Source of the DNA: Paraburkholderia mimosarum LMG 23256 = NBRC 106338
GTDB taxonomy: Bacteria; Pseudomonadota; Gammaproteobacteria; Burkholderiales; Burkholderiaceae
Reading direction: 5' to 3'
DNA length: 64,000 bases
Assembly: GCF_000739815.1 (NCBI RefSeq)
Contig: NZ_BBJJ01000007.1
Span: 124,001-188,000 of the forward strand
The position numbers and the translations under genes were made by a program. The notes under the pieces were generated by a model. It searched no databases. It worked only from the letters and a program-made list of their open reading frames with translations, and had not been told where the DNA came from. Of this stretch, positions 1 through 9,831 are shown in pieces; the stretch's first letter is position 1, and each line of letters starts with the position of its first letter.

Positions 1-1039
1 CGTCCGGACGGATCGGGATCGAGCCCTTGCGCTGGTTGAACGCGACCTGCGCGGGGGGCGACGTCATCACCGTGGCGAGCAGTTGCTGCGCCTTCACCTG
101 CTCCGCGTTGTCGGTCTTCGGGAACACGAACACGTCGCCGGCGATCATGTAGGGAGACTTCGGAAAACCGGGGAAGCATCCGAAGTCCTTGCCGGCTACC
201 TGGTTCGCAGCCGAAAACTCGCCCTTGGCCCAGTCGCCCATGATCTGCATACCCGCCTTGCCCGAAATCACGAGCGCCGTGGCATCGTTCCAGTTGCGGC
301 CGGGCGAACCCGCATCCACGTAATTATGCAACCGCTTGAAGGTCGTGAGGACGTTGCGGAACGCGGGCGAATTCACGGCGTTCGCGTCGCGGTCGCGGTA
401 GACCTTCATGTAGAGATCGCGATCCATGTCGGCGAAGATCGCGTCGAAAGTGATTTTCTCCTGCCATGCCTGGCCGCCCAGCGCGAGCGGAATCAGGCCG
501 GCCGCCTTGAGCCTGTCGAGATCCGCGAACAGTTCGTCGAAATTCTGCGGTTCGCCCTTGATCCCGGCCTTCGCGAATGCCGGCTTCGAATAGAAGAACC
601 AGTCCTGCATGTGAATATTCACGGGCGCCGCATAGTAATGCCCTTTGACCTTGATCGCCGTGAGAATCGATTCGGGAAACGTGCCGCTCCAGTTCTCCTT
701 CGTTGCGACCGCATCGACATTGTTCAGGAGTCCCTGGTCGATGAGATCGTGAAACTGCTTCGACGTGTTGAACTGCGCAGCGGTGGGCGGATCGCCGCCC
801 ACGATGCGGTTGATCGCCGTTGCGCGCGCCTGGTCCGCACCGGCGATCGCGTTGTCCACCCATTTGCCACCCGCCTGATCGTAGGCGAGCGCGAACTGCT
901 TGATCGCGGCCGACTCGCCGCCCGACGTCCACCAGTGAATCACGTTGGCCTTCAGCGGCTCCGCGGCCTCTGCCGCGAGTGCGCCGGCCAGCGCGAGAGC
1001 GGCCACGATGCCGCGCAGAACGGGTGCATTGTGCTTCAT
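1..1039 (-). CDS. Sugar ABC transporter substrate-binding protein (3' end cut by window edge)
   Basis: Periplasmic solute-binding protein of the family 1 extracellular sugar-binding type (glucose, mannose or cellobiose-like ABC importers). The start ATG at 1039 is preceded by AGGAGACGCA, a good ribosome-binding site. Residues 1-25 form a signal peptide (MKHNAPVLRG, then an Ala/Leu core ending AAEA). The mature part begins with VIHWWTSGGE, the usual opening of this family. About 346 codons are visible and the stop lies beyond the left edge. It follows the beta-glucosidase gene on the same strand after 209 bp, so the pair probably takes up and hydrolyses glucosides; permease and ATPase genes would be expected further left. 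The exact sugar cannot be read from the sequence. Confidence 0.9.
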   Translation of the reverse strand, partial: MKHNAPVLRGIVAALALAGALAAEAAEPLKANVIHWWTSGGESAAIKQFALAYDQAGGKWVDNAIAGADQARATAINRIVGGDPPTAAQFNTSKQFHDLIDQGLLNNVDAVATKENWSGTFPESILTAIKVKGHYYAAPVNIHMQDWFFYSKPAFAKAGIKGEPQNFDELFADLDRLKAAGLIPLALGGQAWQEKITFDAIFADMDRDLYMKVYRDRDANAVNSPAFRNVLTTFKRLHNYVDAGSPGRNWNDATALVISGKAGMQIMGDWAKGEFSAANQVAGKDFGCFPGFPKSPYMIAGDVFVFPKTDNAEQVKAQQLLATVMTSPPAQVAFNQRKGSIPIRPD

Positions 1040-1248
1040 TGCGTCTCCTGTCGGTCCGGAGCGGGTGCTTCAGCACGTACGCCTGCCCCATGCAGGGCTG
1101 CGGTTGCTCCGGGTTGGGCTGCAAAGCTCCTGGTCTGGATGTTCCGCGGCCACGGCACGTCAGGCGGCATGCCCACGAGCGTCGCATGCCGTGCAGTGGT
1201 TGTCACGCTAGTTGTTGCCCTTCCCTCGTCAAACGTCCTGCAATCCCT

Positions 1249-2655
1249 TCACGCACCATCGAGCGCGCGCCGCTGCGCGATGAATTGGGCGATGAGTTCC
1301 GCGCTGCGCTTGGGCGTGCGAACCTGCGTGTCGTAATCGACGTGCACGACGCCAAAGCGTCGTTCATAGCCGAAGGCCCATTCGAAATTGTCGAGCAGCG
1401 ACCAGACGAAGTATCCGCGCACGTCGATGCCGGCCTTGATCGCCGTATCCACCGCCGCGAGATGGCGCTTGAGGAACGAGATGCGCTGCGTATCGTTCAC
1501 GTGGCCGTCAATCACGCGGTCGTCCGAAGCCATGCCGTTCTCCGTGATGTAGATGGGCGGCAGGTTGTCATACGTGCGGCCAAAGCCGGTCAGCAGGTCG
1601 CTCAGTCCGTCGGGATAGACCTCCCACCCCATCTGCGTGCGCTCGACATTCTTCAGCGGCACCTCGACGAAGCCGTGCGCACCGTCGCTCTTCACGTTGG
1701 TGCGGAAGTAGTAGTTGATGCCGAGGAAATCGAGCGGGGCCGCGATCGTCTCCATATCGCCTTCGAGCACGAGCGGCTCGGTGCCCGGCCACAGCTCGAA
1801 TAGTTCTGCCGGATACGCGCCCTTGAGCAGCGGATCGAGAATCCATGCGTTGTGCTGCACCTCGAAACGGCGCGCGGCGCGCACATCTTCCGGCGATGAC
1901 GAGTCGGGCGTGCCACGCCCCACGTTCGCCACGATGCCCTTGGTCGAGCCCGGATCGTTCGCGCGCAGCACAGCGGTCGCGAGGCCGTGCCCGAGCAGGA
2001 GATGGTGCATGGCCTGAGTGGCATAACGGGCGTTGGCGAGCCCCGGCGCATGATGGCCGTTGCCATAACCGAGGTAAGCCGAGCACCACGGCTCGTTGAG
2101 CGTCATCCACGCGTCGACGAGGCCGGACAGCTCACGGCTCATGAGGTCGGCGTAGTCGGCGAAGCGATACGCAGTGTCGCGGTTGAGCCAGCCACCGCGG
2201 TCCTCCAGGTGCTGCGGCAAGTCCCAGTGGTAGAGCGTGGCAAAGGTGCGCACGCCCTTTTCCCTCAGGCGCTCCAGGAGACGCTTGTAGAACGCGACGC
2301 CTTTCGCATTGGGCCGCCCCGCTTCGTCCATCACGCGCGGCCACGCGATCGAAAAGCGGTACGCCTCGAAGTTCAGGCTCTCGAGCAGATCGAGATCGGC
2401 CTCCCATCGGTGGTAGTGATCACATGCCACGGCGCCGGTGTCGCCCGCGAGCACCTTGCCCGGAGTGGCGCTGAAGGTGTCCCAGATCGACGGCAGGCGC
2501 CCGTCTTCGTGGATGGCGCCCTCGATCTGATACGAGGCTGTAGCCGCGCCGAGGAGGAAGTCGCTGCGCCACAACGCCGAACTGGCAGATGGAGTGAATG
2601 GATCGTCGGCGGTTGCAGCGGTCGTATGCGGCACAGCAGCGGTATCCTGGATCAC
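1249..2655 (-). CDS. Glycoside hydrolase family 1 beta-glucosidase
   Basis: Cytoplasmic retaining beta-glucosidase that releases glucose from beta-glucosides such as cellobiose. At 468 aa it has the normal GH1 length. The acid/base Glu is in TLNEPW (about E188) and the nucleophile Glu in ITENG (about E372); the GH1 opening FLLGAATASYQIEGA is at about 33-47 and WSLLDNFEW near the C-terminus. The first ~28 residues are low complexity (Ala, Thr, Asp) and absent from most homologues, so translation could start slightly later. It is the first gene of a minus-strand unit with the sugar-binding protein gene downstream. A perfect 14-bp LacI-type palindrome lies about 62 bp upstream, so substrate-induced derepression is likely; the repressor gene is not in the window. 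Confidence 0.95.
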   Translation of the reverse strand: MIQDTAAVPHTTAATADDPFTPSASSALWRSDFLLGAATASYQIEGAIHEDGRLPSIWDTFSATPGKVLAGDTGAVACDHYHRWEADLDLLESLNFEAYRFSIAWPRVMDEAGRPNAKGVAFYKRLLERLREKGVRTFATLYHWDLPQHLEDRGGWLNRDTAYRFADYADLMSRELSGLVDAWMTLNEPWCSAYLGYGNGHHAPGLANARYATQAMHHLLLGHGLATAVLRANDPGSTKGIVANVGRGTPDSSSPEDVRAARRFEVQHNAWILDPLLKGAYPAELFELWPGTEPLVLEGDMETIAAPLDFLGINYYFRTNVKSDGAHGFVEVPLKNVERTQMGWEVYPDGLSDLLTGFGRTYDNLPPIYITENGMASDDRVIDGHVNDTQRISFLKRHLAAVDTAIKAGIDVRGYFVWSLLDNFEWAFGYERRFGVVHVDYDTQVRTPKRSAELIAQFIAQRRALDGA

Positions 2656-2716
2656 GGAGCCTCCTGCGCATGAAACACCGGCTGCACTTCCTCAGCGCTG
2701 CCGGATCGGGTTCGAG

Positions 2717-2730
2717 TGGAAGCGCTTCCA
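2717..2730. promoter_or_regulatory. LacI-family operator upstream of beta-glucosidase
   Basis: TGGAAGCGCTTCCA is a perfect 14-bp palindrome with a central CG, the standard form of LacI/GalR-family operators. It sits in the leader of the beta-glucosidase gene. No sugar-specific LacI gene is adjacent, so the repressor is probably encoded left of the window with the rest of the transporter. Confidence 0.65.
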
Positions 2731-2862
2731 CAGCGCTTGAACGCACGATAGCAGCGCCGAATTCCAACGGACAATCGGGGTTTTTATGGACGCTGGTATG
2801 TAGTTTCTTCACGTCACGCGCCGACTACGGCGCGTATTGATCCCTAGCTTTGCGCATGTCTT

Positions 2863-4539
2863 TCAGACATCCGAGCGTGATCCGAGATCTGGGCGCACTG
2901 CCGCGAGCGCTTCGTGCAGGGTCGGGAAGATATTTGCGCGACCGATGACGGGCGTGATGCCGTGCCGGTCCATGTCCGAGAGCAGGTAGCGATTCACGCG
3001 CCCGAAAATCACCTTCACGCCCCGCTCCGTGAGGTCCGCGCAAAGGTCGATTACGGCGCGTCCCGCGGAATAATCGAGATCGGTAATCGCCGCCGCGTCC
3101 ACGAGCAAGCAATGGACGGGGGACGGCGCGCGCTCGATCAACATGCGCAGCTCGTCGACGAACAGATGGTCGTTCGCATAAAACAGGTCCGCGCCGAAGC
3201 GATAGACGATCAGCCCCGGCGCCGTGAGCTGCCCTGCTCGTGCGGGCTCGGGCAGCCAGTGGCCCTCCTCGTTCGGCACGAGCACCATGGTGTGCGGCCG
3301 GTAGCTGTGGCGCACGTGACGCAGCAGCGAAAGCGCAATCGCGATCAGGATGCCGTTCTCGACGCCGATCACGACAACGGCAATCGCCGTTGTCACCGCG
3401 AGCCAGAATTCACCGGGGCTTTCGCGTCGAATGTCGATCAACTGCCGGATGTTCACGAGCCCCACGGCAATCGTGAAGACGATCGCGGCCAGCACGCAGT
3501 GCGGCAGATATTGCAGCAGTCGGCCGAAGAAGAGCAGCACGACCACCACCACTGCCGCGAACACGAGTTGTGCGAACTGGCTGCGCGCGCCGGCCTGGTC
3601 GGCCATCGCGGTTTGCGTGAGGCTGCCGTTCACGACGAAGGCGCCGCTGATCGACGCCGCCGCGTTCGCCGCGGCAAGGCCGAGGAGATTGGCGTCCTCG
3701 TCGGTGCGCTCGCCGTAGCGCTCGGCGAACGCGCGGCTCGTTGCGGCGCTCTGCGCAACGATGATGACGAAGCATGCCGCTGCCACCTGCAACAGGTCGA
3801 TCATCTGAAACCAGTCCACGGCGGGAAAGCTCACGCGAGGCAAGCCGCCTTCCACCGGGCCGATTACTGCAATGCCATGACCCGCGAAGTTCAGCGCGGC
3901 GCTCGCGGCGATGCTGCCCGCCACCGCGACGAGCGGCACCGGCCAGCGCGGCCGAACCTTCTTGAAGATCAGAATGATGGCGACGACGGCTGCGGCGATG
4001 GCGAGCGTCGGCCAGTGGATGGCGGGCAACTGCGTGACGATCTGCTTGATCTGCAAGACAGTGCGGCGCGAATTGACGGTGATGCCGAGCATGTCGCCGA
4101 ACATCGCCACGCCCACCTGTACGCCCACGCCTGTGAGGAAACCCGCGAGCACGGTGCGCGAGAGAAAGTCTGCGAGAAAGCCCAGCCGAAAGGCGCGGGC
4201 GATCACCAGCATCACGGCGGTGAGCAAGGCGGTCATGCCGGCGAGCGCAACATACTCTGCGCTCGAAGGCACCGCCATGGTCGAGAGACGGCTCGCGAAA
4301 ATGGTGGCCGTAGCCGAGTCGGCGGCGACCACGAGATGGCGCGACGCGCCGAAGAGTGCAAACGCAACGAGTGGCAGGAAGCCCGTGTAAAGGCCTGTGA
4401 CAGCAGGCATCCCCGCGATACGTGCGTAGCCAAGCAGTTGCGGGACATTCATCGATGCGAGTTGCACACCTGCCAACGCATCGCGCAACGCCGAGGCGCG
4501 CGTGAGCGGCCGCACCCCGCGAAAGAATTCAAATGCCAT
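2863..4539 (-). CDS. SulP family inorganic anion transporter with STAS domain
   Basis: Inner-membrane secondary transporter of the SLC26/SulP family (sulfate, bicarbonate or other anions). The N-terminal two thirds are hydrophobic with about 10-12 membrane segments. The family start is recognisable as RDALAGVQLASMNVPQLLGYARIAGMP (in this answer split as RDALAGVQLASMNVPQ and LLGYARIAGMP). The last ~130 residues form a soluble STAS domain (LLVDAAAITDLDYSAGRAV). I place the start at 4539 (MAFEFFRG), 558 aa, because AAGGAT lies just upstream; the frame stays open 30 codons further without such a site. It stands alone between the beta-glucosidase unit and the spoVR terminator. The substrate cannot be predicted. 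Confidence 0.9.
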   Translation of the reverse strand: MAFEFFRGVRPLTRASALRDALAGVQLASMNVPQLLGYARIAGMPAVTGLYTGFLPLVAFALFGASRHLVVAADSATATIFASRLSTMAVPSSAEYVALAGMTALLTAVMLVIARAFRLGFLADFLSRTVLAGFLTGVGVQVGVAMFGDMLGITVNSRRTVLQIKQIVTQLPAIHWPTLAIAAAVVAIILIFKKVRPRWPVPLVAVAGSIAASAALNFAGHGIAVIGPVEGGLPRVSFPAVDWFQMIDLLQVAAACFVIIVAQSAATSRAFAERYGERTDEDANLLGLAAANAAASISGAFVVNGSLTQTAMADQAGARSQFAQLVFAAVVVVVLLFFGRLLQYLPHCVLAAIVFTIAVGLVNIRQLIDIRRESPGEFWLAVTTAIAVVVIGVENGILIAIALSLLRHVRHSYRPHTMVLVPNEEGHWLPEPARAGQLTAPGLIVYRFGADLFYANDHLFVDELRMLIERAPSPVHCLLVDAAAITDLDYSAGRAVIDLCADLTERGVKVIFGRVNRYLLSDMDRHGITPVIGRANIFPTLHEALAAVRPDLGSRSDV

Positions 4540-4660
4540 ACCCCATCCTTTTGAGATCCGCCTCTGCGTGAGGTTCTTGGTCAAAGGTTCACAGGCGCAG
4601 TATCTTAGCGCGCGGGGGCGTTCCGGCACACGGTCGATTGCAACGTCGATGGACGTGCAT

Positions 4661-4692
4661 TAAAGAAAGAGGCCAGCCCGCAGGCTGGCCTC
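4661..4692 (-). terminator. Rho-independent terminator of the prkA-yeaH-spoVR operon
   Basis: A perfect 10-bp stem, GAGGCCAGCC with GGCTGGCCTC (4669-4678 and 4683-4692), has a 4-base loop. Read on the minus strand it is followed by TTTCTTTA. It lies about 50 bp after the spoVR stop and before the SulP gene. Confidence 0.85.
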
Positions 4693-4740
4693 GTGTTTGC
4701 CAGGCTCGATCGTACGGCAATGGGACAACAACGCTAGCCG

Positions 4741-6264
4741 TTATAACCGCACCGGCGGCGGCATATAGCGGCATTCATAGCGCTTCCTCACAGTGCCGTT
4801 CTCATCCACGCTTTCGAGGAACACGTCGAACTGCCACAGGCGCGCCATGTGGCGCAGCACTTCGTCAGTGTCGCCCGACAGGTGGCGGTTGTCGCTCATG
4901 AAGTGGCGCAATGTGAGGCTGCGATCGCCGCGCGTGTTCACCGACCACACCTGGATGTTCGGTTCGCGGTGATGCATGTCGTACTGCCTCGAAAGCGCCT
5001 GCCGCACGTACTGGTAGCCGCTTTCGTCGTGGATGGCAGACACTTCGAGCGCGTCGCGCATGTCGTCGTCGAGCACGGAGAAGAGCCGCATTTCGCGGAT
5101 CAGATGCGGCGACAAATATTGCGCGATAAAGCTCTCGTCCTTGAAGTTGCGCATCGCGTAGTGCAGTGCCTTGAGCCACGGACTGCCGGCCAGTTCGGGG
5201 AACCACTTGCGGTCCTCTTCCGTGGGGTTCTCGCAAATGCGACGGATGTCGCTCATCATCGAGAACCCGAGCGCATAAGGATTGATGCCGCTGTAATACG
5301 GCTTCGTCACTGGCGGCTGGTAGATCACGTTGCTGTGCGAATGCAGGAACTCCATCATGAAGCCGTCTTCGAGTTTGCCCTGCGTATAGAGCGTGTTGAG
5401 CAGCGTGTAATGCCAGAACGTCGCCCAGCCTTCGTTCATGACCTGGGTTTGCCGCTGCGGGTAGAAGTACTGCCCGATCTTGCGCACGATGCGAATCACC
5501 TCGCGCTCCCAGGGCTCCAGCAGCGGCGAGTTCTTTTCGGCGAAATACAACAGGTTTTCCTGCGGCTCGGGGGGGAAGCGCTCGTCCACTTCCTCGGTAA
5601 TGGGCATCTGCTGCTTGGGCAGCGTGCGCCACAGTTCATTGACCTGGGACTGCAGATAAGCCTCGCGTTCGCGGCGCAGCGCCGCCTCGCGTTCGAGCGA
5701 GAGCTTTTGCGGCCGCTTGTAGCGGTCCACGCCGTAGTTCATGAGCGCGTGGCACGAGTCGAGCAACTCTTCCACGCGGTCGAGACCATAACGCTCCTCG
5801 CATTCGGCGATGTAGTTCTTGGCGTAGACGAGGTAATCGATGATGGCGTGCGCATCCGTCCATAAACGGAACAGATAGTTGCCCTTGAAGAACGAGTTGT
5901 GCCCGTACGCGGCGTGCGCAATCACGAGCGCCTGCATCGTCATGGTGTTCTCTTCCATGAGGTAGGCAATGCAGGGATTCGAGTTGATGACGATTTCGTA
6001 GGCGAGACCCATCTGGCCGCGGCGGTAGCTCTTCTCGGTCGAGAGAAAATGCTTCCCGAACGACCAGTGCCGATAGTTCACAGGCATGCCGACGGACGCG
6101 TAGGCGTCCATCATCTGCTCGGCGCTGATCAGTTCGAGCTGAATGGGGTACACATCAAGTTCATATTGCTCTGCAACATGGGAGATGTGTGTGTCGTACT
6201 CCTCGATGAGTTCGAAGGTCCAGTCGGATGGGCACGGCAACGGCCGTCGGTCGGCTACGTTCAT
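4741..6264 (-). CDS. spoVR: SpoVR family protein
   Basis: Member of the SpoVR/YcgB family, a conserved cytoplasmic protein of unknown biochemical role that almost always accompanies PrkA and YeaH and is tied to stationary-phase, starvation or stress responses. From the ATG at 6264 (MNVADRRPLP) the product is 507 aa, close to E. coli YcgB, and AAGGGAAG precedes this ATG. The family core is clear: DWTFELIEEYD near the start, GHNSFFKGNYLF, and a His/Glu-rich middle with MNEGWATFWHYTL. The frame is also open upstream to an ATG at 6465 that overlaps the yeaH stop as ATGA, which would add 67 highly charged residues. I prefer 6264 on family length and ribosome-binding site. Confidence 0.93.
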   Translation of the reverse strand: MNVADRRPLPCPSDWTFELIEEYDTHISHVAEQYELDVYPIQLELISAEQMMDAYASVGMPVNYRHWSFGKHFLSTEKSYRRGQMGLAYEIVINSNPCIAYLMEENTMTMQALVIAHAAYGHNSFFKGNYLFRLWTDAHAIIDYLVYAKNYIAECEERYGLDRVEELLDSCHALMNYGVDRYKRPQKLSLEREAALRREREAYLQSQVNELWRTLPKQQMPITEEVDERFPPEPQENLLYFAEKNSPLLEPWEREVIRIVRKIGQYFYPQRQTQVMNEGWATFWHYTLLNTLYTQGKLEDGFMMEFLHSHSNVIYQPPVTKPYYSGINPYALGFSMMSDIRRICENPTEEDRKWFPELAGSPWLKALHYAMRNFKDESFIAQYLSPHLIREMRLFSVLDDDMRDALEVSAIHDESGYQYVRQALSRQYDMHHREPNIQVWSVNTRGDRSLTLRHFMSDNRHLSGDTDEVLRHMARLWQFDVFLESVDENGTVRKRYECRYMPPPVRL

Positions 6265-6461
6265 TTGCACTTCCCTTTGCTGGGCGAGCCCATGCTCCTT
6301 GTGGCGAGCAGCCTCGGCGGCTAGGTCGGGCGCTTCGGCGTCTTCGCGAGGGTCGAGCTTGCGCTCCTCGTCGCGTTCGCCATGATGCCCTTTTGCGTGG
6401 CCGCTCGTCTTCCGGCGCTCTGGCTGGTAGCCGCGCGCCTCATTGTGCAGGTGGCGTGTCG

Positions 6462-7730
6462 TCATGAATGCTCCACCTGTTTTTCAAACAGCTCCCGGAA
6501 TACCGGATAGATGTCGGCCGCGGTGTCGACTTTCTTCATCGCCAGATGCGGTTCGGTCAGTGCGAGCTGCGCATATTCGAGCCAGAGGTTCTGCTCCTCC
6601 GGCGTCACCTGAATATACGCAAAATAGCGCACCTGCGGCAGGATGTCATCCGCGAGGATCTTGCGGCACTTGGGTGAATCGTCAGTCCAATTGTCGCCGT
6701 CCGAAGCCTGAGCGCCGTAGATGTTCCAGTCGCTTGGCGAATAACGGTCCTCGATCACTTTTTTCATCAGCTCCAGTGCACTCGACACGACCGTGCCGCC
6801 GCTTTCGGTGGAATGAAAGAAAGTGTCCTCGTCCACTTCCTCGGCGCGCGTATGGTGGCGAATGAACACCACCTCGATCTTTTCGTAATTGCGCTTGAGG
6901 AACAGGTAAAGGAGGATGAAGAAGCGCTTGGAAAGATCCTTGCGTTGCTCGTCCATTGAGCCCGACACGTCCATCAGGCAGAACATCACGGCCTGGCTGG
7001 ACGGTTGCGGCTGCTTCACCCGATTCACGTAACGCAGATCGAACGGATCGATGAACGGAATGCGCCAGATGCGCCCGCGCAGGTGATGAATCTGCTCTTC
7101 GAGCCGCGCGATTTCTTCGCGCCTGTCCGCCGGGTCGGTCTTGAGCGCTTCGAGCTGCTCTTCCAGTTCGTGCAGTTCGTTGACGAGCGGGGCACCGAGC
7201 GCGATGCGCCGACCCAGCGCGCTGCGCAAAGACCGTACGACGTCGATGTTGTTGGGCGTGCCCTCGGCCGCCCATCCCGCGCGGATGTTCTTCCACGTGG
7301 GCACGGCCATGAGATGGGTTTTGACGAGGCGCGGCAGTTCGAGGTCGTCGAAGAAGTACTGCATGAATTCTTCGCGCGAAAGTTCGAACACGAAGTCGTC
7401 CTGACCTTCGCCCTCGTTGCTCGCCTGGCTGCCGCCACCGCCCCCGCCGCCCTGCGGCCGGGGAATGCGGTCGCCGCGTATGTAGTCCTCGTTGCCGGGA
7501 TGAACCATCTCGCGCCTGCCGCCGGGACCGTGCCGGAACGAGGGCTCGGCGATGTCCTTGCGTGGAATGGTGATGCTCTGGTTGTTCTGTATGTCCTTGA
7601 TGCTGCGGTCACGCACGGCTTCCGAGACGGCGTGACGAATATAGTTCTTCACACGGCGCAAAAAGCGCTCGCGATTCGCAATGCTCTTGTTCTTGCCGGC
7701 CAGCCTGCGGTCGATGATTTGATGAAGCAC
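6462..7730 (-). CDS. yeaH: YeaH/YhbH family protein (DUF444, VWA-like)
   Basis: Partner of the PrkA kinase; the function is still poorly defined, and E. coli YeaH works with YeaG under nitrogen starvation and stress. At 422 aa it has the normal length. It opens with MLHQIIDRRL, as the family does. Residues 86-112 are a Gly-rich linker. About residues 186-218 form a charged coiled coil. A MIDAS-like metal site of the von Willebrand A fold appears as DVSGS (254-258), followed by the TESGGT segment. It is the middle gene of the minus-strand prkA-yeaH-spoVR operon, 178 bp after prkA. Confidence 0.95.
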   Translation of the reverse strand: MLHQIIDRRLAGKNKSIANRERFLRRVKNYIRHAVSEAVRDRSIKDIQNNQSITIPRKDIAEPSFRHGPGGRREMVHPGNEDYIRGDRIPRPQGGGGGGGSQASNEGEGQDDFVFELSREEFMQYFFDDLELPRLVKTHLMAVPTWKNIRAGWAAEGTPNNIDVVRSLRSALGRRIALGAPLVNELHELEEQLEALKTDPADRREEIARLEEQIHHLRGRIWRIPFIDPFDLRYVNRVKQPQPSSQAVMFCLMDVSGSMDEQRKDLSKRFFILLYLFLKRNYEKIEVVFIRHHTRAEEVDEDTFFHSTESGGTVVSSALELMKKVIEDRYSPSDWNIYGAQASDGDNWTDDSPKCRKILADDILPQVRYFAYIQVTPEEQNLWLEYAQLALTEPHLAMKKVDTAADIYPVFRELFEKQVEHS

Positions 7731-7908
7731 ATCCAGTCTCCCGCTCGAGTTTCGAATGGGCGAGGTGCGCAGTGTTCATTGCCGCGTCTGCCATCGTGCG
7801 TGCCGCGTTCATCCGCTCATGGCCACGCAGCCTGCGCCCCGCCGGAGGTCCTGGTGCGCCGCCGCAACTGCATGGCGGCGGCGCGTTCGGACGGTAAAGC
7901 CACTTCGT

Positions 7909-9831
7909 TCATGACGACTTGCGCACGCGCAGATACCAGTCACACAGCAACCGGACCTGCTTCGGCGTATAGCCCTTCGCCACCATGCGGTTGACGAAGT
8001 CTTCGTGCTTGCGCTGCTCTTCCGCCGATCCTTTGGCATTGAACGAGATAACAGGCAAAAGTTCTTCCGTGTTAGAGAACATTTTCTTCTCGATCACCAC
8101 GCGCAGCTTCTCGTAGCTGATCCACGCCGGATTCTTGCCGGCATTCGCCGCGCGCGCGCGCAGCACGAAGTTCACGATCTCGTTGCGGAAGTCCTTCGGG
8201 TTGCTGATGCCCGCTGGTTTCTCGATCTTCTCCAGTTCGGCGTTCAACGCCGCGCGGTCGAAGCTTTCGCCCGTGTCGTGATCGCGGAACTCCTGGTCCT
8301 GGATCCAGAAGTCGGCGTAGGTGACATAGCGGTCGAAGATGTTCTGCCCGTATTCCGAATACGATTCGAGGTAAGCGGTCTGGATCTCCTTGCCGATGAA
8401 CTCGGCATAGCGCGACGCCAATACGTCCTTCACGAACGACAGATACTTCTGCTCGGTTTCCGGCGGGAACTGTTCGCGCTCGATCTGCTGTTCGAGCACG
8501 TACATGAGGTGCACCGGATTCGCGGCCACTTCCGTCGAGTCGAAGTTGAACACGCGCGACAGGATCTTGAACGCGAAACGCGTGGAGACCCCGTTCATGC
8601 CTTCGTCCACACCGGCGAAGTCGCGGTATTCCTGGTAGGACTTCGCTTTTGGATCGGTGTCCTTGAGATTTTCGCCGTCGTACACCTGCATCTTCGAGAA
8701 GAGGCTGGAATTCTCGGGCTCCTGCAAGCGCGTGAGCACCGACATCTGCGCCATCATCTTGAGCGTGCCAGGCGCGCATACGGCCTCGGCAAGCGACGAA
8801 TTGCGCAACAGCTTCTCGTAGATCTTCATCTCTTCCGAATAGCGCAGGCAGTACGGCACCTTCACCACGAAGATACGGTCGAGCAGGGCTTCATTGTTGC
8901 GGTTGTTGCGGAACGCCTTCCACTCCGACTCGTTCGAGTGCGCGAGGATGATGCCGTTGAACGGAATCGCGCCGAATCCTTCGGTGCCCTTGAAGTTGCC
9001 TTCCTGGGTGGCCGTGAGCAGTGGGTGCAGAACCTTGATCGGCGCCTTGAACATTTCGACGAATTCGAGCAGGCCCTGATTCGCGAGGCACAGGCCGCCC
9101 GAGTAGCTGTAGGCGTCCGCGTCGTCCTGCGCGTATTGCTCGAGCTTGCGGATGTCCACCTTGCCGACGAGCGACGAGATGTCCTGATTGTTCTCGTCGC
9201 CAGGCTCGGTTTTCGCGATGCCGATCTGACGCAGGATGGAAGGGAAGCGGCGCACCACGCGGAACTTGCGGATGTCTCCGTTGTACTCGTGCAGGCGCTT
9301 CACCGCCCACGGGCTCAGAATGCTCCTCAGATAGCGGCGCGGAATGCCGTACTGCTCTTCGAGTATGGGACCGTCTTCGTCGTAGTCGAAAAGCCCTAGC
9401 GGAGATTCGTTCACGGGCGAGCCCTTGATCGCGTAGAACGGCACGCGCTCCATGAGCTGCTTCAGACGCTCGGCGATGGAAGACTTGCCGCCGCCCACCG
9501 GGCCGAGCAGATAGAGGATCTGCTTCTTCTCTTCGAGTCCTTGCGCCGCATGGCGGAAGTACGCGACGACCTGCTCGATCACGTCCTCCATGCCATAGAA
9601 CTCGCGGAATGCTGGATATACCTTGATGACCTTATTCGCAAAGATGCGCGACAGGCGCGGATCGTTGCGTGTGTCGATCTGTTCGGGTTCGCCGATTGCC
9701 GTCAGCATGCGTTCGCCAGCGGTGGCGTACGCATTGGGATCTTCCTTGCAGAGCGCGAGATACTCCTCGAGCGAGAACTCCTCCTCTCGCGTTTTTTCGA
9801 AGCGGGTCGCGAAGCTGCTGTAGATATCCAT
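7909..9831 (-). CDS. prkA: PrkA family serine protein kinase (YeaG)
   Basis: Cytoplasmic PrkA/YeaG AAA-plus protein, described as a serine protein kinase; Bacillus PrkA has also been reported to behave as a Lon-type AAA ATPase or protease. The product is 640 aa. The Walker A loop GPVGGGKSS is at residues 110-118, with the AAA-PrkA domain to about residue 380 and the C-terminal PrkA domain after it. The ATG at 9831 follows GAGGAGGTAGC, the strongest ribosome-binding site in this part of the window. It is the first gene of the operon and has an unusually long upstream gap (over 680 bp to the next recognisable element), which may hold a complex promoter. I could not pick out a sigma-54 or sigma-S box by eye. 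Confidence 0.96.
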   Translation of the reverse strand: MDIYSSFATRFEKTREEEFSLEEYLALCKEDPNAYATAGERMLTAIGEPEQIDTRNDPRLSRIFANKVIKVYPAFREFYGMEDVIEQVVAYFRHAAQGLEEKKQILYLLGPVGGGKSSIAERLKQLMERVPFYAIKGSPVNESPLGLFDYDEDGPILEEQYGIPRRYLRSILSPWAVKRLHEYNGDIRKFRVVRRFPSILRQIGIAKTEPGDENNQDISSLVGKVDIRKLEQYAQDDADAYSYSGGLCLANQGLLEFVEMFKAPIKVLHPLLTATQEGNFKGTEGFGAIPFNGIILAHSNESEWKAFRNNRNNEALLDRIFVVKVPYCLRYSEEMKIYEKLLRNSSLAEAVCAPGTLKMMAQMSVLTRLQEPENSSLFSKMQVYDGENLKDTDPKAKSYQEYRDFAGVDEGMNGVSTRFAFKILSRVFNFDSTEVAANPVHLMYVLEQQIEREQFPPETEQKYLSFVKDVLASRYAEFIGKEIQTAYLESYSEYGQNIFDRYVTYADFWIQDQEFRDHDTGESFDRAALNAELEKIEKPAGISNPKDFRNEIVNFVLRARAANAGKNPAWISYEKLRVVIEKKMFSNTEELLPVISFNAKGSAEEQRKHEDFVNRMVAKGYTPKQVRLLCDWYLRVRKSS

